A stretch of 64,000 bases of DNA from Flavihumibacter fluvii (GTDB lineage Bacteria; Bacteroidota; Bacteroidia; Chitinophagales; Chitinophagaceae): assembly GCF_018595675.2 (NCBI RefSeq), contig NZ_CP092333.1, positions 4,488,001-4,552,000 on the forward strand, in the 5' to 3' direction. Below, in pieces: positions 33,877 through 41,546 of the stretch. The notes under the pieces are model-generated. The model did no database searches. It was given only the letters and a program-made list of their open reading frames with translations, and had not been told where the DNA came from. Position numbers and translations under genes: made by a program. Each line of letters begins with the position of its first letter. Positions within the stretch are counted from its first letter, which is position 1.

Positions 33877-34564
33877 CTAGTTGCGGACGAAGCACAATGT
33901 CTTCAACGCAGGCCTGTACTGATAAGCGGCTGGCAGCTTCTACCATAATAGCGATATCCTCAGCGGTCATGATTCTTGCTGGGTCAATACCGGCACCTTC
34001 CCAGGATGCAGTATATGCAGCACCGGGTGTAATGGCAGTGACTTTTATGCCATGTGGTTTCATTTCTTCCCGTAAATTACGGGTAAACCCAAGCAGCGCA
34101 TATTTACTGATGCTGTAGGAGCCGCCATTATCATAAGCTTGCAGGGAGGCAACAGAACACATATTGAAGATGTGCCCCGAACCCCTTTTCATCATGGCTG
34201 GTAATAAGGCCCGTGTGAGATGATAGGCACTATATAAATTTTGTTTGAGCATCTGCTCAAGCACACCCTCGTCCTCGTTGTGGATACTACCGGGAATAAA
34301 TTGTCCGGCATTATTGATCAGGATATCGGGAACATCTTTTGCCAAAACCCAATTGGCAAATTCTTCTACAGTAGTTTTATCGCTTATATCGGTAGGTTTT
34401 GACCAGATTATGGCAGATGGGAAACGACTTGTTAACTCATCTGTCGTTTGATGTAAACTTGCTTCCCCCCGGCTGCATAAAAATAGGGTATGTCCGCCGG
34501 ATGCAAATTGCTCGGCCATAGCTTTTCCCAACCCCTTACTGGCCCCTGTGATCACAATTTTCAT
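33866..34564 (-). CDS. SDR family oxidoreductase
   Basis: A 232-residue classical short-chain dehydrogenase. Cofactor motif TGASKGLGKAMAEQ, NNAG in DILINNAGQF, catalytic Ser in FNMCSVASLQAY and YxxxK in GSYSISKYALL. Substrate unknown; some fabG-like enzymes look like this but differ in the C-terminus. The three genes DUF2167, SDR and batD run in one direction with 13-nt spacing or overlap, so they are likely one transcript. Confidence 0.88.
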   Translation of the reverse strand: MKIVITGASKGLGKAMAEQFASGGHTLFLCSRGEASLHQTTDELTSRFPSAIIWSKPTDISDKTTVEEFANWVLAKDVPDILINNAGQFIPGSIHNEDEGVLEQMLKQNLYSAYHLTRALLPAMMKRGSGHIFNMCSVASLQAYDNGGSYSISKYALLGFTRNLREEMKPHGIKVTAITPGAAYTASWEGAGIDPARIMTAEDIAIMVEAASRLSVQACVEDIVLRPQLGDL

Positions 34565-34577
34565 CCTTAAATGTACA

Positions 34578-35507
34578 TCATTGTGCGTTAGCCATAGTCA
34601 GCCGGGTCTTTTTTAAAATGCTAAATCCGGCATAGCCTGCAACACCAAAAGCAATCAAGGCGAGCCAGAGTTTCCAGTTAGAATACAAGGAAGACCAAAA
34701 CCCATGGCTATTTCGATTACCTGCAACTAGCTCAGTAATAGTCCATTCCCCTGGGGTGTCTTTTCCTTTTACAAAATCAACATATTTTTCCCCGCTCTCA
34801 AACCTGGCTTGGGTGATGATCATAGGAAGCACCTGTTTAATCTCAGGGAACTGGTCCATAGTGGCTACTGCATTGATTTTTATAACGCCGGTTTTTCCCA
34901 AAAGCCGCAGGTTGTAATTGAGTATTTTTTCATCAGTACCATTTACTCCAATCTGGTTGGCCCAGTACACTGCTTTTTTATATGCATCATAATACGGTAC
35001 CAAAGCCCAGCCTTCAATGGTCATCGTATTAATGCCCTGGGTAATTCTATTCTCATTGCTGATGTCCATGTTTGATTTCAGGGTTTCCAGTAATTCTGCA
35101 TGATCCAGGTCTGTATCAATATTGTCCGGCACATAACCTATATCGCTGAAACTGATCACAAAACTATAATCATTGACCAGCCTGGTGACCTTAAAATTGT
35201 CTTTTACGAGCATACCATAAACATCTTTATCCTCCATATTACCCCAAAGATCTTCTAATATGTACCGGCTTTGTTCTGCATTTATAAATTTAAACCCTTC
35301 CGGTACAGTTAGTTTAACCCTGCCACCAGCAAGTGCTATTACCCCATGCATATACTCAATACTTTGTTCTGCCGAATCCAATTGTTTGTTGAATTGTTTA
35401 TATAGAGGCGCCTCATCTTTAGGTGTTATGGCTGCTGAATCTGCAGGGTCAGCCGCGGCAAAAAGCGCGTTGAGGATGAAAAATCCTGTAATTACGGGTT
35501 TTAGCAT
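34578..35507 (-). CDS. DUF2167 domain membrane-anchored protein
   Basis: A 309-residue exported protein. Signal peptide (ITGFFILNALFAAA), a large extracytoplasmic DUF2167 domain with GGRVKLTVPEGFKFINAEQS, DSYSFVISFSDIGYV-like features (read as DYSFVISFSDIGYV) and MTIEGWALVPYYDA, and one C-terminal membrane helix (WKLWLALIAFGVAGYAGFSIL) before a short basic tail. The function of DUF2167 is unknown. It starts 75 nt from the divergent HAD gene. Confidence 0.85.
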   Translation of the reverse strand: MLKPVITGFFILNALFAAADPADSAAITPKDEAPLYKQFNKQLDSAEQSIEYMHGVIALAGGRVKLTVPEGFKFINAEQSRYILEDLWGNMEDKDVYGMLVKDNFKVTRLVNDYSFVISFSDIGYVPDNIDTDLDHAELLETLKSNMDISNENRITQGINTMTIEGWALVPYYDAYKKAVYWANQIGVNGTDEKILNYNLRLLGKTGVIKINAVATMDQFPEIKQVLPMIITQARFESGEKYVDFVKGKDTPGEWTITELVAGNRNSHGFWSSLYSNWKLWLALIAFGVAGYAGFSILKKTRLTMANAQ

Positions 35508-35565
35508 AGATGTTTTGGTTTATAGCCTTGTTTTGTCTGGGTATTGTGGTGGTTATATCAATAGT

Positions 35566-35573
35566 TACCTTTG
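35566..35573 (+). promoter_or_regulatory. -7 promoter box of the HAD gene
   Basis: TACCTTTG, exact TAnnTTTG match, 9 nt before the ATG at 35583. It excludes the longer start at 35571. Confidence 0.55.
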
Positions 35574-35582
35574 CTGCTCATT

Positions 35583-36281
35583 ATGAAAAAATACCGGCAC
35601 CTTTTTTTTGACCTTGATCATACTTTGTGGGACTTCGAAACAAATGCCCGGCAAACGCTGGAACAATTGTATGCTTCCCTCTCACTTGCGGATCGGGGAA
35701 TTACCAGTTTCGAAGATTTCTACAAACAATATATTATTCACAATGACAAATTATGGGACCGATACCGTAATGGGTTTATCAAGGTTGATGAACTCCGCTG
35801 GAAACGCATGTGGCATACCCTTATTGATTTCAAGATCGGCGACGATAAACTGGCCAGGCAGATGAGTGATGAATTCCTCAGTTTGCTACCAACCAGGAAA
35901 GCGCTTTTTCCTTACACCCTCGAACTTTTACGCTATTTAACCAATAAAGGGTACCACCTACACTTAATAACCAATGGATTTGAAGAAACGCAGCATAGCA
36001 AATTAAAGTATGCAGGAATCGATGGATTTTTCGGAAAAGTGATCACTTCTGAAGGTAGCAGCAGCCTAAAACCGCATCGGGAGATTTTTGACTATGCCCT
36101 GAATGCAACCGGAGCGATTGCCGAATCAAGTATTATGATTGGTGATAATATTGAAGTAGATATTATTGGCGCAAAAAATGCAGGGTTGGACCAGGTTTAT
36201 GTGAATCACATTAATGAAGTTCCGAATATAGAGCCAACTTTTACCGTGTATTCACTGAAAGAACTGGAAGGAATATTTTAG
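35583..36281 (+). CDS. YjjG-type noncanonical pyrimidine nucleotidase (HAD)
   Basis: A 232-residue HAD phosphatase. Motif I FFDLDHTLWDFETN (nucleophile Asp), motif II Thr in HLITNGFEE, motif III Lys in SSLKPHREIF, motif IV acidic pair in IMIGDNIEVDIIGA. The YjjG group dephosphorylates noncanonical pyrimidine nucleoside monophosphates for nucleotide-pool cleaning; assignment is by motif likeness. The last 4 nt overlap the convergent psd gene. Confidence 0.88.
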   Translation: MKKYRHLFFDLDHTLWDFETNARQTLEQLYASLSLADRGITSFEDFYKQYIIHNDKLWDRYRNGFIKVDELRWKRMWHTLIDFKIGDDKLARQMSDEFLSLLPTRKALFPYTLELLRYLTNKGYHLHLITNGFEETQHSKLKYAGIDGFFGKVITSEGSSSLKPHREIFDYALNATGAIAESSIMIGDNIEVDIIGAKNAGLDQVYVNHINEVPNIEPTFTVYSLKELEGIF

Positions 36282-36940
36282 GGGTTCAACGTCGCAAGCA
36301 CCGTTACCCCCCCCTGTACATCCTGGTTCAAGGTTACATTTACCATGGTACCTACCGGTAGCAAAATATCTACCCTGCTACCGAATTTAATAAAGCCCAT
36401 CTCATCATTCTGGCGAACAGTCATTCCCGGTTGCAGGTAATTCACAATCCTGCGGGCAACGGCACCAGCAATTTGTTTTACCAGGATTTCCGTATTGTCT
36501 TTACGGTACACCACGCTATGGCGCTCATTTTCAGTGGAGGATTTAGGATGCCAGGCCACCAGGAATTTGCCTTTGTGGTATTGGCTGTATACAATCTGGG
36601 CGGAGACTGGGTTTCGGTTTACATGAACATTGGCCGGACTCATAAAAATGCTTACCTGCAGTCTTTTGTTGTGGAAATATTCAACATCGGTCATTTCTTC
36701 AATTACGACCACTTTGCCATCTGCCGGACAAATCAACTGATTATCCGAGAATGTCATGGTACGATTCGGGATGCGGAAAAAAGAGATGATGAAAAGCAAT
36801 AATCCGAGCAGGGCCACAAATATGATCCAGCTAAGCCAGGGTAATTTTGCACTAATGAAAAAGAAAGATAATAGATTTAAAAAGGCAAAGATCAGGGTTG
36901 CAATCGCAATGGATTTATAGCCTTCCTTATGAATGGTCAT
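36278..36940 (-). CDS. psd: Phosphatidylserine decarboxylase family protein
   Basis: Pyruvoyl enzyme making phosphatidylethanolamine. Two N-terminal membrane helices (about 10-55), then CPADGKVVVIEEMTDVEYF, SIFMSPANVHVNRNP and GFIKFGSRVDILLP. The self-cleavage site is Gly187-Ser188 in KFGSRVD. The motif fits the short (archaeal-type) Psd rather than the LGST E. coli form. A frame extends to 37000, but a perfect -7 box at 36958-36965 lies in it, so the start is the ATG at 36940, 220 residues. Confidence 0.92.
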   Translation of the reverse strand: MTIHKEGYKSIAIATLIFAFLNLLSFFFISAKLPWLSWIIFVALLGLLLFIISFFRIPNRTMTFSDNQLICPADGKVVVIEEMTDVEYFHNKRLQVSIFMSPANVHVNRNPVSAQIVYSQYHKGKFLVAWHPKSSTENERHSVVYRKDNTEILVKQIAGAVARRIVNYLQPGMTVRQNDEMGFIKFGSRVDILLPVGTMVNVTLNQDVQGGVTVLATLNP

Positions 36941-36957
36941 ATTAGTGGGTTGAACTG

Positions 36958-36965
36958 CAAAAGTA
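36958..36965 (-). promoter_or_regulatory. -7 promoter box of psd
   Basis: Minus strand TACTTTTG, exact TAnnTTTG match, 17 nt before the ATG at 36940. It supports the downstream start. Confidence 0.55.
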
Positions 36966-37016
36966 GGATTCCCGATTATTAGCGGGAAAAAACAGTTCAA
37001 TTATTATCTTGCAGCC

Positions 37017-38156
37017 ATGAGTGACCTACAGCATTTATCAGATTTCCTGGAATCAATTTCCCTGTCAGAATTAAGCGGGGATGAAGGATACCGCTCCGGA
37101 CAAATTGGAAAACACATCAGTTGTTTTGAGGAAAACCAGTTTCCTGAACTGGGAGATGCTGACCTTATTATTGTCGGATGTGGTGAGGAAAGGGGCCTTG
37201 GTATGGGCCGGCCTTTCTCAGCAGCCCCGGACAAAATCCGCCAGGAATTTTACAAAACCTTCTATTGGCACCATGATATCAGGCTTGCCGACCTGGGCAA
37301 TATCAAAGCCGGGGAATCTCTCGGTGATACCTATGCTGCACTAAAACTGGTCATCAGGGAACTCACTGAAGCTGGCAAAAAAATACTAGTCCTTGGAGGT
37401 AGCCACGACCTTACTTTGTCTCAATACCACGCTTGCGCCGATCAAAAACAGATCATTGAGGCTGCTTGCATTGATGCAAAGATTGACCTTGATATGGACG
37501 CATTGCCGCAGTCTGAACATTTCCTGATGGAAATCCTGACCGGTGAACCCAATTTTGTTAAACATTACAGCCATCTTGCATTCCAAAGCTATTATGTTCA
37601 TCCATATATGCTTGAGAATATGGATAAACTCCGGTTTGATTGTTTCAGGGTTGGCAAGATCAAGGAACATATTGATGAAATGGAACCGGTCATCCGCAAT
37701 TGCAGGATAGTGAGCTTTGATCTATCTGCTATTGCCCATGCCTATGCGCCGGGAACGGGAATATCCCCTAATGGCCTTAATGGAGAAGAAGCCTGTGTAT
37801 TGTCAAGGTTTGCTGGCATGAGCCAACAGGTCAGCAGCTTTGGGATTTATGGCTACCAGCCTGCAACTGACCAGCAAGGCCTTACCGCCAAACAGGTTAG
37901 CCAAATGATTTGGTATTTTATTGATGGTATGAATAAGGGAAGGCAGGAGTCCCTGCTTAAAGAACGGGAGTCGTTTTTTGAATTCAATACAGCATTTGCA
38001 GAAGTGGAAACAATATTCCTGCAAAGCAAAAAGACCGGCAGGTGGTGGATGCAATTACCCGACCATCGTTTTATTGCCTGTTCCTACAAAGATTACCTGA
38101 TTGCCAGTAACAATGATATACCTGAAAGATGGCTTAGGGCACAGGAAAGAAACTAG
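37017..38156 (+). CDS. Arginase-fold (formimidoylglutamase-like) protein, metal site incomplete
   Basis: A 379-residue arginase/agmatinase-fold protein of the Bacteroidota type usually labelled formimidoylglutamase. The first metal motif GGSHD (127-131) keeps H130. The second, normally DAHxD, reads D153-A-K155-I-D157, so one His ligand is replaced by Lys. The third, normally SxDxD, reads SFDLS with D235 kept and S237 replacing Asp. Two of six ligands are thus lost. The Trp/Arg-rich C-terminus (GRWWMQLPDHRFIAC, IPERWLRAQ) is family-like. It may be a non-catalytic member; I would not annotate an arginase activity. Confidence 0.75.
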   Translation: MSDLQHLSDFLESISLSELSGDEGYRSGQIGKHISCFEENQFPELGDADLIIVGCGEERGLGMGRPFSAAPDKIRQEFYKTFYWHHDIRLADLGNIKAGESLGDTYAALKLVIRELTEAGKKILVLGGSHDLTLSQYHACADQKQIIEAACIDAKIDLDMDALPQSEHFLMEILTGEPNFVKHYSHLAFQSYYVHPYMLENMDKLRFDCFRVGKIKEHIDEMEPVIRNCRIVSFDLSAIAHAYAPGTGISPNGLNGEEACVLSRFAGMSQQVSSFGIYGYQPATDQQGLTAKQVSQMIWYFIDGMNKGRQESLLKERESFFEFNTAFAEVETIFLQSKKTGRWWMQLPDHRFIACSYKDYLIASNNDIPERWLRAQERN

Positions 38157-38192
38157 CCTGGTTTTCACGATAAGTTTAAAATCCAGATGTAT

Positions 38193-38200
38193 TACTTTTG
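38193..38200 (+). promoter_or_regulatory. -7 promoter box of the carboxypeptidase gene
   Basis: TACTTTTG, exact TAnnTTTG match, 4 nt before the ATG at 38205. Predicts a leaderless mRNA. Confidence 0.5.
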
Positions 38201-38204
38201 AATA

Positions 38205-39548
38205 ATGCGTTCAACCTGTATAAAAACCGGCCTCCCTGCACTATATGTCTTGCTTTTATTTTCCTGTTCCCCAGCGCGTCAAATTAGCCGGTCGGCGCAG
38301 TCCACCCTTTTAGATAAACCTGGCCTGAAGGAAGCCCATATAGGCATCAGCATTTTCGATGCAGACAAAGCGACCTTCCTGTATAATTACCAGGCGGAAA
38401 AATATTTTGTTCCAGCCAGTAATGCCAAATTGTTTACCCTGTATGCGGCCCTTCACTACCTGGGTGATAGCCTACCCGGAATACGGTATGCTGAAACACC
38501 AGACAGTATTTACCTGCTACCTGCAGGAGATCCTACTTTCCTGCATCCTGATTTTATGCATCAACCTGTTTTCGACTGGTTAAAGAAAACGCACAAGGAG
38601 CTGGTAATCAGTGATGGAAACTGGCAGGAAAAACAGCTGGGATTTGGTTGGTCCTGGGATGATTACAACAGTGGTTATATGGCCGAACGCAGTTCCCTTC
38701 CTGTATATGGTAATGTGATTAAATGGACCCAGGTCATCGAAAAAACAGAAAACCCGGAAGGCAAGATGGTTGATGATGCATTCGTTTATTCAGAGCCGGA
38801 AGTATCCTGGAAACTACAGTTTAATCCTGTTAAAGGCAATAATTTCATTGTAGTGCGAGACCAGCACGATAATATCTTCCATGTTACGGAAGGCAAGGAA
38901 ATCTTACGCACCATTGAAGTGCCTTTTGTAACCAATGGAGTGCTTTCGGCTATCGACCTGCTGCGTGATACTTTGCAGAAATCCATTATATATATACCGC
39001 AGAATAAATCACGTCAGGCTGATCACATCCTGTATTCACAACCGTTGGATTCAATGCTTTACCGCATGATGCACCGGAGTGATAACCTGTATGCAGAACA
39101 AACCCTTTTGATGGTATCACAGAAGGTTCTTGGTGTGATGAACACGGAACATATCATTGATAGTCTGATGAAAAAAGACCTTGCTGGGATTAACCAACTA
39201 CCAAATTGGGTTGATGGCAGCGGGCTGAGCAGGTATAATTTGTTTACACCCAGGAATTTTATCTGGGTTCTACAGGCGATGCAAAAGGAATATCCAACCA
39301 CACGCCTGGAACTTATTTTGTCAGGGGCTAATAAAGGTACTCTGGCTGGATATTATAAAGGCCTTGAAGGGGCAATTTTTGCCAAAACCGGAACATTGAG
39401 CGGCCAGGTGGCCCTTAGCGGTTACCTGAAGACAAAAAATGGGAAACGACTTATTTTTTCCATTTTGGTCAATAACCACCAAACGAGCACCACTACCGTA
39501 CGCAGAAGCATAGAAAATTTTTTGGTCGGGTTGTACAACAAATACTAG
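38205..39548 (+). CDS. dacB: D-alanyl-D-alanine carboxypeptidase/endopeptidase (PBP4 type)
   Basis: A 447-residue serine peptidase acting on peptidoglycan cross-links. The N-terminus is a lipoprotein signal (VLLLFSCSPARQ). Active-site motifs: SxxK in VPASNAKLFTLY (Ser near residue 71), SxN-like in DGSGLSRYNLFTPRNF, KTG near residue 394 in FAKTGTLSGQVALSG. It belongs to the S13 family; the long insertion between the first two motifs fits PBP4. Membrane-anchored at the periplasmic face. Confidence 0.92.
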   Translation: MRSTCIKTGLPALYVLLLFSCSPARQISRSAQSTLLDKPGLKEAHIGISIFDADKATFLYNYQAEKYFVPASNAKLFTLYAALHYLGDSLPGIRYAETPDSIYLLPAGDPTFLHPDFMHQPVFDWLKKTHKELVISDGNWQEKQLGFGWSWDDYNSGYMAERSSLPVYGNVIKWTQVIEKTENPEGKMVDDAFVYSEPEVSWKLQFNPVKGNNFIVVRDQHDNIFHVTEGKEILRTIEVPFVTNGVLSAIDLLRDTLQKSIIYIPQNKSRQADHILYSQPLDSMLYRMMHRSDNLYAEQTLLMVSQKVLGVMNTEHIIDSLMKKDLAGINQLPNWVDGSGLSRYNLFTPRNFIWVLQAMQKEYPTTRLELILSGANKGTLAGYYKGLEGAIFAKTGTLSGQVALSGYLKTKNGKRLIFSILVNNHQTSTTTVRRSIENFLVGLYNKY

Positions 39549-39605
39549 GGAAGGGGTTGGCCAGAACGATTATTGTACCTTTATAACCGAAAAGGAGATT
39601 CATCA

Positions 39606-41504
39606 TTGGCAGACAGCATACAATTATTACCCGATCATATTGCAAACCAGATCGCAGCTGGTGAAGTGATTCAGCGGCCGGCCAGCGCGGTTAAAGAACT
39701 TCTGGAAAATGCCGTCGATGCCGGAGCAACGGAAATCCGCCTAATAATTAATGATGCGGGGAAATCCCTCATCCAGGTAGTGGATAATGGCCGGGGGATG
39801 ACAGAAACTGATGCCCGGCTTTGTTTTGAACGGCATGCCACCTCCAAGATCAGGCAGATAGAGGACCTATTCCATATTAATACCATGGGTTTCCGGGGTG
39901 AGGCACTTGCCTCAGTTGCTGCGGTAGCGCAGGTAGAATTGCGAACCCGAAGACCGGAGGATGAAATAGGAACTTATATTGAAATTGAAAATAGCCAGGT
40001 CATCAGGCAGGAGCCTTGTGCAACGGCAGTGGGCACCAGCATTGCCATGAAAAACCTTTTTTTCAATGTTCCTGCCCGCAGGAATTTCCTGAAAAGCAAT
40101 GCTGCAGAAATGCGGCATATTATCGATGAATTCATGCGGGTCTCCATGGCCTTCCCACAATTGTTTTTTTCCCTTTCCCATAATGGACAACAGGTTTTTC
40201 ACCTTGAAAAAGGTTCGCTCAAACAAAGGGTCGTTCAATTGCTAGGAAGCCAGTATACTTCAAGGTTGGTAAGTGTCCAGGAACAAACTGACTACCTCAA
40301 TATCCAGGGTTTTGTGGGGAAACCCGATGCCGCCAAGAAAACCAGGGGCGACCAGTATTTTTTTGTCAATAACCGATTTATCAGGAGTGGTTATCTGAAC
40401 CATGCAGTGATGCAGGCCTACCAGGACATTATAGCGGCTGATAGTTTTCCGATGTATGTCTTATTTATTGACCTCAATCCGGAACAGATAGACGTAAATG
40501 TGCATCCGACCAAGCAGGAAATCAAGTTTGAAGATGAAAAAATTGTATATGCATTTGTGCAGGCTGCTGTAAAACATGCCCTGGCACAATTCAGTATCAC
40601 TCCAACCCTTGAATTTGATATAGATGCCGGCATACAGCAGCTCGATGCCGTAAGCAAACCCTTTACAGAAGCGCAGCAGACCGCTGCCAGTAATTCAGGG
40701 CTCTACCAAACCTTTACCAAACAAAACCAGGCGCATTTTATCGAAAAGGGGCCAGCAATTTCAGGAAACAATTTCAATGGTACATCTGCATTGGATTTCA
40801 GGGGAAATGAAACTGCCGGATTAAAAAACTGGCGTGATTTCCTGGGGCCGGTAACTGGAAAAGGCCCGGAGGTTTCAGGCAATTCCGGAGCGAGTGGGTT
40901 TGATTGGGAGCTGCCCCGTAAAAAATGGAATTTATTAGAACATGGTGACCTTTTACAGCTGCAGGGGCAATATATAATAGCACCTACCCCGCAAGGCTAT
41001 TTATTGCTGCACCAGCAGTTTGCGCACGAGCGGATTTTATACGAACGATATGCCGCGGCCCTGATAGGAAAGCCTGTAGCTGCACAACGCAGTCTTTTTC
41101 CGGCAAATCTCGACCTTACGCCTGCTGATGCCGGTTTATTAAATGAACTCATCCCCGATATGGCTTTGCTTGGTTACCTGATTGAGCCATTTGGTCAGCA
41201 TAGTTTTGTGATTCAGGGAACACCGGCAGACATCATTGCCGGAAATGAAAAGTCGGCCATTGAACACCTGATGGATCAATACAAGCATTTTAGTTCTGAT
41301 ATAAAGTTTTCCCGGCGGGAGAAACTGATTCGTTCCCTCGCGAACCAGCATGCCATAAAATCAGGCACATTACTTACCCAGAAGGAAATGCGGCAATTGG
41401 CCACAGACCTTTTGAATTGCGCCCAGCCGAATATTACGGCCACCGGTAGCCCAACATTTATCGAGTTTAATTCAGACTACCTATCCAGGTTATTCAGCCA
41501 ATAA
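39606..41504 (+). CDS. mutL: DNA mismatch repair protein MutL, TTG start
   Basis: A 632-residue GHKL ATPase mediating between MutS and downstream repair. Motifs: IANQIAAGEVIQRPASAVKE, LLENAVDAGA, VVDNGRGM, HATSKI and FRGEALASVAAV. No ATG precedes the conserved start; TTG at 39606 (reading MADSIQLLPDHI) has a good Shine-Dalgarno AAAGGAG at 39591-39597 with 8 nt spacing. An earlier TTG at 39573 is weaker. In the C-terminal domain the usual DQHAxxE motif reads HQQFAHE and the CPHGRP motif reads C-AQPNITATGSP, so endonuclease activity is doubtful. Confidence 0.93.
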   Translation: MADSIQLLPDHIANQIAAGEVIQRPASAVKELLENAVDAGATEIRLIINDAGKSLIQVVDNGRGMTETDARLCFERHATSKIRQIEDLFHINTMGFRGEALASVAAVAQVELRTRRPEDEIGTYIEIENSQVIRQEPCATAVGTSIAMKNLFFNVPARRNFLKSNAAEMRHIIDEFMRVSMAFPQLFFSLSHNGQQVFHLEKGSLKQRVVQLLGSQYTSRLVSVQEQTDYLNIQGFVGKPDAAKKTRGDQYFFVNNRFIRSGYLNHAVMQAYQDIIAADSFPMYVLFIDLNPEQIDVNVHPTKQEIKFEDEKIVYAFVQAAVKHALAQFSITPTLEFDIDAGIQQLDAVSKPFTEAQQTAASNSGLYQTFTKQNQAHFIEKGPAISGNNFNGTSALDFRGNETAGLKNWRDFLGPVTGKGPEVSGNSGASGFDWELPRKKWNLLEHGDLLQLQGQYIIAPTPQGYLLLHQQFAHERILYERYAAALIGKPVAAQRSLFPANLDLTPADAGLLNELIPDMALLGYLIEPFGQHSFVIQGTPADIIAGNEKSAIEHLMDQYKHFSSDIKFSRREKLIRSLANQHAIKSGTLLTQKEMRQLATDLLNCAQPNITATGSPTFIEFNSDYLSRLFSQ

Positions 41505-41546
41505 GCTGGCCTTCTTCCTATCTTAGCCATTCAACAGTGTCATATT

